The notes under the pieces: generated by a model
What the model was told of the DNA's origin: nothing
What the model saw: only the letters and a program-made list of their open reading frames with translations
Database searches by the model: none
Assembly (NCBI RefSeq): GCF_012273895.1
Contig: NC_052117.1
Span: forward strand, 6,952,406-7,016,405
Source: Zerene cesonia
Lineage: Eukaryota > Arthropoda > Insecta > Lepidoptera > Pieridae
DNA length: 64,000 bases
Direction: 5' to 3'
In this document: positions 1 to 12,400 of the stretch, one piece after another
Position numbering within the stretch: position 1 is the first letter of the stretch
Layout: each line of letters begins with the position of its first letter
Made by a program: the position numbers and the translations under genes

Positions 1-286
1 AATCATGTTACGATCAAAAAACAAAAACAATCATTGATCCAAAAATAGAGCTCATAACGTGTTGTGGACACAAAAAGATACCTCTAATAGACTCGCTGAC
101 GCGGTGTTAGTATTACATCAATGAAGAAACGCTATAAGACACTATAATACTATAAATGATTAATTTAATTTTTTATTTATTTATATAAATTCTTCATTGT
201 ATCACAAAACATAATTAATTGGTTTACCAAAATATATTGGACGGCCTTTTATTATTAACCTGTACAATTGTGCAATCTTGTATTTA

Positions 287-577
287 TCATCATTGTCATA
301 AGCGTATACATTTTTTCACTACTGGGAGACAGGCTTCCTATGAGGGTTTAGACCATAATCCACCACGCTGGCCAAGTGCGGGTTGGCAGATGTCACATGT
401 CGTCGAACTTTTAATTCTTGGACATGCTAGTTTCCTCACGATTTCCTTCACCGTTTCCAGCTATGGTGATGTTATCCACATGCATACATAAATTAAAAAA
501 TCTATTCATTTCCTGCACGCCTGGTCTCGAACCTCCGACTTATCGATTTTGAAGTCCAAATCGCTCAACACTGCACA
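287..577 (-). mobile_element. Degraded tRNA-derived SINE (family B)
   Basis: This copy lies in the gene 1 intron. It matches in order the copies at 10559-10853 and 14941-15256: an ATCATCATT-type tail, ACTGGGAGACAGGC, CCACGCTGGCCAAGTGCGGG, and a diverged tRNA-like head near 520-575. It is more diverged than the other copies and target duplications are unclear. Confidence 0.7.
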
Positions 578-666
578 ATCTTCTTTTGATTTTTGTTAAA
601 GTCGTCGTTATCGTCGTTGTAAACTACTCTATTGAATTTATTATAAACTTTTTTTACAATTTTCAG

Positions 667-2433
667 TCAAAGTTAGCGTTCGGACAAGGTTTCGGTGCGA
701 CAGAGACGTGTTCGCTAACAACCACCACGTTTATAGACACCAAGATAGAGGACTACTCCTCTTGCGGCGAGCCCATGGTCAATGTTGAATTGAAATTTGT
801 AGACCCACTTAGTGGGAATGATGTGCCTGTTGGAGAAGTGAGTATATTATAAATACAATTTGTGAGTAGAATTTAGACCAAAATTTATCTTAAATAGCTC
901 AAAAGATTATTTTTAGTTAATTTTCATGCACATTAAAATATGAAATTTAAAGCGCATTTCTAAGAGATAACTATATTTAAAATTAAAGCCTATGGACATT
1001 TAACTGAAAGAGTAGAAGATATAACTGAGATGGGTTCATGGATGGCCTAGGGCGTGCCGCGGTAAGGCGAAGTATGCGGGTTAAATCCCGATGAATGCTC
1101 GAATTTCCTCCTTTTCTGAGGTTTAAATCTGGAGATCTTAATATTTAAAACTGATCTATCAACGCAAAGTCAAAGCTGCGGGCAACAGCTAGTCTAAAAT
1201 AAATTAACTACTCATACACTCAAAAAGTTATAGACTATTACCGAATGTCTCAATCTATTATTACAAATTTTTATTATAGAAGTAAAATTTATTACTATAA
1301 CCATATTAAAAATATTTAAAAAATTTCAGTCAGGAGAACTGCTAGTAAGATCACCAACATTAATGAAAGGTTACCACAAAAACGAGAAGGCCACAAAGGA
1401 ATCAATTACCGAAGATGGTTTCTTCAAAACCGGAGACCTTGGATACTACAAGCCTGGTGTCGGATTGTACGTTACTGATAGGATTAAAGAACTTATTAAG
1501 GTGCGCTATTTACTAATAAATCACTTCAATCATAGATAGATAAGAAATTTGTTCATCAGTTTTCATTACAACATTAAGACAGATATGCCTTTAGATACTC
1601 TAATATAAAATAGTTTTAATTAAAATAATTTTTCTTGTGATGTTTCTTTGTGTGTTTTAGTAATAATTCTTTTTTTAAGGTTGATATAATTGATTTAATG
1701 TAGGATAATTGAGTGTTTTTTTTATTGCTGAATAAAGAACTTTATACTATAATTAAATACATTGCTATATTTCAGGTCAAGGGTATGCAAGTAGCACCGG
1801 CAGAATTGGAAAGTTTACTCCGATCGCATCCAGCCGTTCAAGATGCTGCCGTTATTGGTAAGGAATTTAAGACCAGACTTAGTAATTAATGTAGCAAGCG
1901 TGATTTAGAAATGTGCAGTAAATGAAAACATAATTGACATTGCTTTAGAATTGCATTAGGTACACTAAGACTTGTTAAGCATACTTTTTATATTATGATA
2001 CATAACTTATATGCTTACTTTAAAACTAACTTTTGACGTGTTATAAAAGCATAAAATTATAATTCTGAATATAAATAAACAAATTTTTGAATTTACTAAC
2101 AATAATAATTGTTCATAACTTGAACATACAAACACCATAATATATATACGTAATAAATTATACTTTTACACCAAGGCAAGAATGCGTTAAAAACATGTTT
2201 TTGTTACGTTTTTTTAAATTCCAGGTGTACCCCACGAATACCACGGCGAGGTACCAAAAGCATTTATTATAAAGAAGTCGGGTCTCAGCGCGACCCCTGA
2301 GGAACTCCAAGACTTTGTAGCGAGCCAAGTGGCCTCTTTTAAGAAAATCGAAGAAGTTGTTTTCGTTAATGAAATCCCTAAAACTAGCACAGGAAAGATT
2401 TTAAGGAAGGATTTGAAAAAAATGTACGCTTAA
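667..2433 (+). CDS. Acyl-CoA ligase (4CL / luciferase-like), 3' part only
   Basis: C-terminal 210 residues of an ANL-superfamily ligase; the 5' exons lie upstream of the window. Visible exons are 667-837, 1330-1500, 1776-1857 and 2225-2433 (stop TAA), all with GT-AG borders and matching phases. The first exon carries GQGFGATE, the adenylate-binding (Y/F)GxTE motif. The second carries KTGDLG, whose Asp binds the AMP ribose, and DRIKELIK at the hinge to the C-terminal domain. The last carries TSTGKIL with the family's catalytic Lys. Known family chemistry: acid plus ATP gives acyl-AMP, then acyl-CoA. The C-terminus KKMYA is not a canonical peroxisomal signal. The exon equivalent to the single last exon of the two downstream paralogs is split here (82 + 206 coding nt, together the same 288). 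The substrate cannot be read from sequence. Confidence 0.9.
1031..1120 (+). mobile_element. tRNA-like SINE remnant
   Basis: TGGCCTAGGGCGTG resembles a degenerate pol III A box, and GCGGGTTAAATCCCG about 30 bases later resembles a B box with a pairable T-arm. The match is weak and no second copy was found in the window. A Helitron-type tail, GGGCAACAGCTAGT, follows near 1180-1195. Confidence 0.35.
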
Positions 2434-2960
2434 TTAAATAATATATGAGTTTCATACGAGAGACTGAATCAAAAGCTTGGATGAAATCAGTTTATTGAAG
2501 TTCAAGAAAATCTATTTTAAGTATTTTATATTCTAGTATGTCTTGAAAAGTCGAAGCTGAAGTTAATTATATTAAAGGGAAAATTAATTACAAATTGTTA
2601 GTTTGTCGTTTTTGCTAATAATATTTTAAAAGGTTATAAATCCGTCCCATACAATAACCTTTATTGGACTGAAATTTGAGATGGAATGTTCGCGTTGTGC
2701 CTTTCTATTGAGTATTTATTATAATATATGTACTTCATTATTTTGAAATGTTTTTTGTTATAAAAAAACATTTACAAAAATAATACTTCTACTTGTTGTA
2801 GTTACCATGTCATTAGAACCTTCTCAAATTTCTATGATACACGTATGCATTTTTATACAACATATATTTGTTGAATATACAAGCCATGATTTATATATTA
2901 TTATAGTGTTATATCAAAATTTGTAAAAATGTATATACTTTTGAATACAAATAATTTGAA

Positions 2961-2966
2961 AATAAA
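2961..2966 (+). terminator. Candidate polyadenylation signal of gene 1
   Basis: AATAAA lies about 530 bases after the gene 1 stop codon and is followed by a T-rich stretch. It would give a roughly 550-base 3' UTR. The hexamer is common in AT-rich DNA, so the call is tentative. Confidence 0.4.
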
Positions 2967-2988
2967 CTTTTGTTTTCAATTTCTCTTT

Positions 2989-3125
2989 TGCGCTGCCCGC
3001 TTACAAGGGGAAAGGGATACGGAATGGATTGACGACTGGAATTAAGGAATGGACTGGGAAGGGAGAGGAAAAGTAAACAGGCTATCGGCTAACCCACTCA
3101 CCGTACGAATGGATTGGGAGCCATT
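2989..3125 (-). mobile_element. Diverged fragment of poly-A retroelement (family A)
   Basis: The ordered blocks GGAATGGATTG, GGAATGGACTGGGAAGGG and CCCACTCACCGTACGAATGG match the middle of the family A copies at 12358-12703 and 43815-44085. Both ends are missing. Confidence 0.55.
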
Positions 3126-4275
3126 TAAGCCTATTTCTATAAAAGAAACATGATTATTTTTCCGAAGGCCGAAATTAAACCTCATACATATAAATTACCC
3201 AGTATTGAATAAAAAAATAAGTCTTAGTAAATTGCAATCATGTCAAACGTAAACATTCATTAGAAATTAAATTCTAAAGAAAAGAGAAGAATGTCTTTAG
3301 AGCCAGTTTCTCGCTTGCTTACTAGCTGTCTGTATTTATAAATATAATTACCTCATTTTCACATTTATTTCTTTGAATTCGCCTGAACCATATATAACAG
3401 TGGCCGCAGCAGTTGTTTGGAAAGAAAAAGCATTTTGTTTTACTATCTTAGAAATATATTTTTATTGGATTAAAATTTAACAATTCACTTTACAATAACG
3501 AGAGAATCTTTTTGGAGAAAAGCCTATTAAGGAAGATTTACTTGAGTAGAGCATTCAAGTATAAGCCAGTTCAAATCCATTTCCCTTAAAAATATCTTAA
3601 TTGAAAATAAAGTGCATTTGTCAACATGTTTCTCTTGATTTTCTTGTAATGAGGTTAGTTTCATTCAATATTTGAACATAATTTGTAATTTTATTTTGCA
3701 CTATCAAATTTCAACCTTATTCATTAAGGGATAAAAATTATAATCCATTATTTATAAAACGTATACGGACTTATTGCCTTATCGTAGGTCGTAATAGAAA
3801 TGTTAAAACAAATATTACTTCAGCTATATATATAATATGTTCATAGCTTATATGGTTGTATAGATTTTTAAAGCAATTGTGTGATTTATTCTCAGTTTTA
3901 TAATATGTATAAAAGTATGAAGTTCTAATATAATAAAATTTTATGTACGATCATAAATTATTATATTAATCTCTGCATTATAATATGTCTTACATAACAA
4001 TGAAATCAAGTTTATGATGTGCAAGTTGCAAGTATGTATTAAAATATATTCAAAGTGTAAATTAGGCTTATAGGGCACCTAAAAAATTTATTTTTTATTC
4101 ATATAGGTTCACTGGAACAAGAAAGCACTCTAAATTTCTTTTAAATCCTTTGCCTTTATACTTATAACTGCACTTGACTTTTACGTTCATCAAAATACGA
4201 CGCTTCGTTATGCATTTACATTTATATGTTTATATTCAATGCACTATACATTAACATCAGTACATAACCGGCATT

Positions 4276-4303
4276 CGACGCGTTCACTCGCGTCGTATAT
4301 ATA
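4276..4303 (+). promoter_or_regulatory. Orphan TATA-box motif behind a CpG-rich palindrome
   Basis: CGACGCG and CGCGTCG form a perfect 7-bp inverted repeat around six bases, and TATATATA follows directly. It stands out from the AT-rich, CpG-poor surroundings. It lies 2.1 kb before the gene 2 start codon, so it could serve a non-coding first exon. No transcript evidence is available here. Confidence 0.3.
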
Positions 4304-6403
4304 GACCCGGGCAATAACCTTGATCAAGTGACCAGCACTTTTGTTTTCGTCATTGTTTGTTTACGTTGATTTTGTTTTCCTGATAGTTTAACAGTTATAG
4401 GGTGCTGTGCGGATTTTGTAGCATAGTGCAACGTGGATGCTAATATGACATAAATTTTAGGCAAGTCAATATGTGTCTGTTTACGCATTATAAGTTGAAC
4501 TGTACCGTTACGATGATTAATTTTTTATAGTCACGAACAACTGTTTCAACATGTTGTTGTTGATAATGTCCAGTATCTTTAACGTTTATTATAAAAATTA
4601 TATACTAAAAGATGTTATATTCATAAAAAATTTAACACATAAGTAAACGTACGTAGATGTCGCTGTACAGCAATAAGTGATATTTTATACATTTCTTAAT
4701 AGGAATAAACATTCATATTCGTGTACCAATTTCGGGACGTTGTTTCGAGTCGATTTTTGGCACATAGTATACTGAAAAAAATGTTTTTTGTTTTATTTAA
4801 ATCATTTTAAATAATTATAACAATTATTAACATCTTCCGGTAAATAAAAAATGATAAACCTTGAAATCTAAAAATAGCGGGTTTCGCAAGTTTGATTGTG
4901 TTAAAGCTTTACTTTATGTGTCGTTATTTGCGAATATCCAAGGTCACTTTTGTTAATAGGACGTAAACAGTAATTGCTACGAGTATTAAAAATTCTGGTC
5001 AAGTGTTAGTTCGTTCGAAGTAACTATACTTGAAAGTAAACGATATTTTCAATTTATAACTATATATCGATGTACGATTTTTATCGATTTAGCTTAATAC
5101 CTTTGAAATTAATGAAAACAACTTCAAAATTGATGAAGTTTCGCATGAAATTACGGAACCTCATAAACAATATGTCATAAACGTATAAGTACTATGTAAG
5201 AACATGGTGGGAATATAAATTATAATTTTAAAAGCCGGATTTACGTCATTTTACATTTTCAACTGACATCATCAAAAGATGGCAATTTTCACGTTCCTAA
5301 TTCGACTGTAATGTGAATCTTCGAACTTTCGACTACTTGAACCGACTTTGTTCTGTTTGTATTTGTCAGCTGGTGCCGTTTCCCATCTAAATTTGGACAA
5401 GTTTCGACAATTTGAAGGCGATTTGGTTTTTTGTTAAAAATAATAACTTCCTATAATACTAGATAAGCATATAACTGTTCATAATGTTCATAGAACATGT
5501 TCACTTGCATTTTTTTGTTTATACTTAAGTGATGATTAGAAAAAATGTTTATGACACTTTTATTCGCAAAGTAGGCGTCGATTCAAATTGTGGATCATGG
5601 CAAATAAATAAACTTATCATAAATGATACGTAGATTTCATTTGGAAAATGAGATTAGGTATAGAACATAGATTGGCCACAGATAATAATAATATAATAAT
5701 ATAATACCAACCATGGATTTAGCGTAGATGATAAATAATCATTTTATATGCGATTGTTTTAGCATATTTTTTTTTCTTTTACACAATAATTAATCTTCGT
5801 TTCATTATTATTATATAGTTAAAATAGTGATCTATGAATAGGCAATTGATTTTTCAAGAAATATAGAAACTGAATTTTCCTTTTACGTGATTTTTGGGGG
5901 ATTGAATTGAATGATTTTTTGTTGTTTGATATTTTATATATACTTTATTGGAAAATCGTATATGTGGTACCATTCTATTTTTAAATTTTAGAAGTGGTTT
6001 TCGAAACACCTTCGAAATCAAAAAATCTGATTGTCCTTCGATTAAATTCATATACTGACGTATTTTTTCTAGAAATGAACCAACAAATTAAGATTTATAA
6101 TTCTTTAGATTATAAGAGGATTGAAAGAAAATTTTGTACCAACAAGTAGGGGAAAAAGAAGCGGCGTCACTAACTAACAAGAATACGTAAGAATGTTATA
6201 TAGTACATCGTTTTTGAACTGGAACTATAGATAAATATTTATATAATGCTCTAGTTTTAAAGGTTTACGATATATGTTAGTATATATTTTATGGTCGTAT
6301 TTTGTTATTGATAGGAAAATATAAGTTGTAAGTGGCCAAGTAACTCATTTATCAATTAATTTATCACCTTACAGTTTGTTTTGAGCAGATAATAAACACA
6401 TTC

Positions 6404-6408
6404 TCAGT
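6404..6408 (+). promoter_or_regulatory. Possible initiator (TCAGT) of gene 2
   Basis: TCAGT, the arthropod Inr core, lies 36 bases before the gene 2 ATG between two copies of AAACACATTCTC. No TATA box stands about 30 bases upstream. The pentamer is short and could be chance. Confidence 0.25.
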
Positions 6409-6443
6409 TATAAACACATTCTCTTCAAATTACGACGTGCGAT

Positions 6444-9400
6444 ATGGAGAAGGTTCTACGCACTCTACAAAGGACTTTAATTAAATATAATAAGAGTTCA
6501 AAATGCTCCATTATGTGTGTGAGGCAGAATAGTGTTTGGACTAATGATGGAATAATTAAATCACCGTTTAAGGATATACAGATACCTAATTGTACGGTGT
6601 ACGACTATGTATGGCAAAATTTGGAAAGATGGCCCGAACGGACAATGTCTGTAAGTATTATAGTATTTATTACATTAGCTTTCTGCCCGCGGCTTCGCTC
6701 GCGTCGACTAAAGCATTAAGTATATTTTCAAAGAAGTGTCACATTTTAAGCACTTTAGATACATATGCATTTGCTTTAGCAAGTAACATAATAAGAACGC
6801 TCTATTTCATTTAAAAATAATTATCTAATGACACCACATTCGCATATCTAATTACTAGCTGCGCCCTGCGGTTTCACCCGCATAAGTCCGTATCCCGTAG
6901 GAATATCGGGATAAAATTTGCCTATATGTTATTCCAGTTGTCTAGCTGTCTACGTACCAAATGTCATTGCAATCGGTTCAGTAGTTTTTGCGTGAAAGAG
7001 CAACAAACACACACACATCCTTACACACTTTCGCATTTATAATATTAGTAGGATAGGATGTATTCGCGAATTTATTTTTTTATCCCCCGGTTGCATGTAT
7101 GGATAGCTTCCTCTAATAAAGGTATTTAATAATATAATGTAGCCTGTAAGTTGAACCTTATATTGGTCTATCACCATATACAATTGTGAAAAAATGTCTG
7201 CGCAGTGGTCTTTACGAGATTGAGCTACATTCAAAGAACAGTCAGAACAGATAAACAGAAAACAATTATATGTAATTTGTTTTACACTATTTAAATACAA
7301 ACGTAATTTTTTATGTAAAATTAAATAAACACATTTTTGTCAGTATATCTGGTTTTGTGAATAAACTGATTTTAATTATTACCGTAGTTTTAAGGAGTAG
7401 TTTTATATATTTATACTAGACCGGTCGAACTTCGTACCGCCGCATAAATTATCTTTTACTTTGCCATATAAGTATAATGTGTTTCGCGAAGTTGATTTGT
7501 TAGATCTTCTTAAATAGCACTACACATATTTTCAATTTTCCAAAAATACACATATTGTATATTTTACTTTCGATTATTTTACATGAATCGAAAGAAAAAG
7601 AAATAACAATACATTTTCACCAGAACTAACATATTTATATGGTACTTAATACAGGCTTCGATACTTATTTTTGACGGTTTTTATGTTATGAATATTCTCA
7701 AGGACCTTGTTTATTCACGGTCTAATAATGGCTTCATAATACGATTAACTTCATTTACAATAATTATACCCACTGCGAGTAGGTTCATTGCTAAATTTAT
7801 AAAAGATATTTAACTTTTTCTCCTAAATCCGTTATTCACGTAAAATACTAGAGCACTCTACATTATTTGGAACTATACATTATGTATTTAAGTATTATAT
7901 ATTTAAGTATTATAATATGTATGTCGGTATAACTACAGGTAATTTTTGACGTTTATCTTATTTAAAAGTTGTGTAATAACGCTCATTAGAATAACGGACC
8001 TGTTAAAATCTAATGTTATGATCGGGAATCAATTCGAACATGCGGGACGAATAGTGTTTTAGATTAGTTAAAACATAAATCTGTATGTTTATTAATTAAC
8101 AAATAACGAATTAAATGCCAACTAATAATCACTAAACGTGAAAATCTCCAGCTTGTTTTTTTAAATTCAACTCAGGCGTATTTCATTGTTTAATCTTACT
8201 AAATTAATTATTTAGTTGACAAGGAAAAATAACATGAAACTTTTATAGTCATGCAAGTAAAAGAGATAATATTATTTGCACGGTTTTTTATACAATCGTG
8301 CGTTGCTGTCCTTGTACTTGTTTAATTTTGTTGCACAAAACATAAATATCTATATAACCTGAATATCAGAAAGCCGTTCTTTATGCGGCTATCTGAGCTG
8401 GCGGTTCGCCTGATAGTAGAAGTAGGGCCGCTGCAAATGGCTAAAGGATAAATAAAGGACTGACGATGAGAATAAAGGAATAGACTGGGAAGCGTGAGGA
8501 AAGAGATACAGGGTCAGCTGTAATGTTTATGTTTATCATGAAATATAACATATCGGGAAATTCGGGGACGGTAAATCGATCTAGTTAGGATTCATTTTTT
8601 AAAATGTCAAATGTTACAGTGTCAAGCTTGGTCATCCATAAATAATAATATAGTTCAAACCACACTACTGTCTAGCTATTATCACTGTATTGACCAATAT
8701 AAATATAAATATTTATTATTTTATATTGGTTAGATACGTCAATGGCTAATGAGATTAGACAAACAAATATTAAAACTTGCCATTAATGATCGAAGTAAAT
8801 GAGTTTTAAATGTGAATCAAATATTTTGACATAAAAAGAGTCACGTATGTTTTGGAGAAAATTAATTATCTTTTAATCGACAACTAGCTGCTCCCCGGCC
8901 TCGCCCCTGGTACATACATATATATACATATCAATCAGTGGAGCTGCAGCTTCCTAATGATGAATGAATTTTTGAAATCGCTCCAGTGTGAAAACAGTAC
9001 AAGTATGTTTACTTGTACATACAAATCTTTACAATAAAAAAATTTCCTGGAATACTAAATTCCAGGAAATTTTTCACTTTCAATTTTTTTTTTTTTTAGT
9101 TCGAACCAATAATACTTCTATACTGTAGGAGTTATTGTAGTAATGTTAAACAAAATATATAAAATTGTAAGCATTACACAGATTAGATAAATCCTTTACA
9201 TAAAGCAGACATTATAAAAATATTTGTGCTATCTGCAAAGTTCTTTCCATAATATAAGATAAAGTAGTATGATTTAAAAGTATTGACTCTTGATCTGATT
9301 ACGAAATAATGTAAACAGGTTTGCATTTGTACGTCTTGCAGTTAAAAACTATTTAACTACTTTTACATTGTCATGGATTCTTTCCCATATCACTAAGGAC

Positions 9401-12400
9401 TCGGTACATTTTTCTCGTCTAATTATCACGGTTCAAGAGCTACAGTCTGGGCGGACAGACAGACAGACAGACAAGCACACGGAAAGCGAAGTCTTAGAAT
9501 TAGGGTCCCGTTTTACTCTTTAGCACCAAATCATTATCTTATGTGTAATTAATTATTCTAGGTTTGCGCCATCACAGGTCGAGGCTACACTTACGAACAA
9601 GCGTTCAAACTGTCCAATGCTTTTGCGGCGAATCTAAGGAAAAAATTGAAAATCAGAAATGGGGACACCGTTGCCATTATGTTACCCAATGTGCCCGACT
9701 ACCCCCTCGTCGCTCTGGGCATCTTGGAAGCGGGAGGTGTCATCACTACCATAAACCCGATTTATACGGCAAGTAAGTTAATGATCCTATGAACTTATTA
9801 TATTTAACTAGCTTTTACCCGCGAATTCGCACGCGTTAAATTCGGAGTGGTATAATAGATGTTATTATACATAATAACCTTCCTCTTGAATTACTCTATC
9901 TATTAAAAAAACCCCATCAAAATCCGATGTATAGTTTAAAGAACTAACCATAGATACATACAAACGCGGGAAGCGACTTTGACTTTATTAACTATGTAGT
10001 GATTACTTTTCTTGTTTGTGACTAGAGTTTAGAGGTTGTTTCTTATTATTTTAAGCAGTAAGTATCATATGCGCTTATCTACGAGTTTTATTATGTTCAA
10101 ATATTGAAAGATATTTGACAATAATGCCACACGGAACGTGATAAACTACGGTGTATATATATTAAATCTTTTCCAGATGAAGTCCACCGCTTGCTGCTAA
10201 TGTCCGAAGCTAGAGCTATAGTAACATTGCCAGAACTGGTAGGAGTTATAAAAAATGCTTTTAAACTGGCCAACACTGAAATACCTCTCGTCGTTGTTAA
10301 GACGAATGGTGAATCAACCCCCGAGGGTACTATGGCGTTTAATGATCTCAGTGAAGATGTTCATGTGGATAAATCTTGTTTGAAGGAAGTTAGAAGGTCG
10401 CCGAATGATATTTGCTTTCTGCCATATTCAAGCGGTACGACAGGACTACCGAAAGGCGTTGAATTGACTAGTAAGAACATAACAGCTAATTGCGAACAAA
10501 TTAACGAGCCGAAAATACAATTATACAACGAAACTACAGGTAAGGTTTGATCAAAATTCATCATCATCATCATCATCAGCCCATATATGTTCCCACTGCT
10601 GGGAGACAGGCCTCCTATGCCATAATCCACCACGCTGGCCAAGTGCGGGTTGTCAGATGTCACATGACGACGAACTTTTGATCCTTGGACATGCCGGTTT
10701 CCTCACGATGTTTTCCTTCACCGTTTTTAAGCAGTGTTATCCACATATGCAGATGAATTGAAAAATCAATTTATTTCCTGCATGCTCGCCGGGTTTCGAA
10801 ACCCCACTTATCGAATTTGAAGTACGAGGATCTCACCACTGAGCCACCACTGCTTGATCAAAATTGTGTTACCTAAATTATTTAAAATGTATAGTTTGTT
10901 TTAGAAACACATTAACACTACGAAAGGAAATTGATGTATGCAATGTATTCCAAAATAGATAACGAAATAATCTATTTCTATAATTAGTTTCATATCTAAT
11001 TAGGCTTCATATATTTCGATTATTTAGCAAGACTATAACTAAGTGAATTTAATTTAAAATGTTATTGAATTAAAATACGGTTGTGTATATTTTCTCTTCA
11101 CTTAAGTGATAATATACGTTGAATAAGACGAAATCATTTGATAATTACGTTCAATACTGCAAAAAATATATAATAACATTATACAGCTATGCTCTTGCAT
11201 AAGCGATAACATCCTAGTATTATCGCAGTATACATAATACGATAGTTTGCACTATAAAAATATATTTCGACCACGCGGAGCTGTGGGCAACAGCTAGTAG
11301 CTTATAAATGTTGATTAAATTAAAACTTATATATAAACATACTGTTTCAGCTACACACCAAGATTCGGTTATGTCGGTGCTACCGTTCTTCCATATTTAT
11401 GCAGCTACAGTGTTGATGTTTCACAAAATGTCGCATGGTATAAAATTGGTGACGTTGCCGAAAATGAATCCAGACCACTTCATGAATGCGCTGGAGAAAT
11501 ATAAAACAAATCTTGTGTTTGTTGCACCGCCTCTAGGTAATTCAGATGTATTTAAGGATTATGCAATGTACATGTAATGGGAAACAATACATATAGTAGT
11601 TATTATGAAGCATACTAACACAACGGTAATAAACTGCGCTAGTATTGGATATGGTTATATTTTTGCCGGGCACGGAGCATTGTTTATAACGGTTTTATCC
11701 ATATTAATATTATAAAGCTGAAGAGTTTGTGTGTTTGTTTGAACACACTAATCTCAGAAACGACTGGTCCGATTTGAAAAATTCTCTCAGGGTTAGATAG
11801 CCCATTTATTGAGGAAGGCTATAAGGTTATATAGTATGTACCACGGGCGAAATTGGGGCGGAACGAGTAACGAGTGTTATTGGTGACATAAGTTTTTATA
11901 CATATGTAAAAAAACGTTATGTGAATTCAGGCACTTTTATCTATATTTGTGATAATAAATGTTATTTGTTTTCTAATAACCGATAACATCGATGGAAATA
12001 AATAATAAATTATCTATTGACTGCGCTAATCGCGTTTTCACACAGTATTCGTTAATATGCATGAAGCGTTCTCATGTTATCTGTCTGGTATTTTTTGCCA
12101 CGTACTAAATCATTTGCAAACAATGATGAGCGTGGTTTTATACTCCTAGAACTTTTATTAAGTTTATATAACGTCAATATGTCTACGTTATGCACGTTTT
12201 GATGCAATGTTTACTTATTTTTTTTACCATACCTATTAGGGTTTAAAAGATTTTTATGCCACACCAGGATTAGAATCGAAATCCAACAATAATATTACTT
12301 TCAACCTATTTTTGTGTTTTGTGTTTCCTTATTATTATTATTGAATTTCATAAAACGTTTTTTTTTAATGTCACCTTCAGCAATGGAGCTGGTGGGTCGC

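Larger units (their letters stand above)
2434..6443. other. Intergenic region between ligase genes 1 and 2
   Basis: This holds the presumed gene 1 3' UTR to about 2970, a family A fragment (2989-3125), and the isolated promoter-like motif at 4276-4303. The rest is AT-rich with no coding potential that I can support. A plausible splice acceptor (CACCTTACAG, ending 6373) precedes the gene 2 start codon and would allow a non-coding first exon further upstream. Confidence 0.6.
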
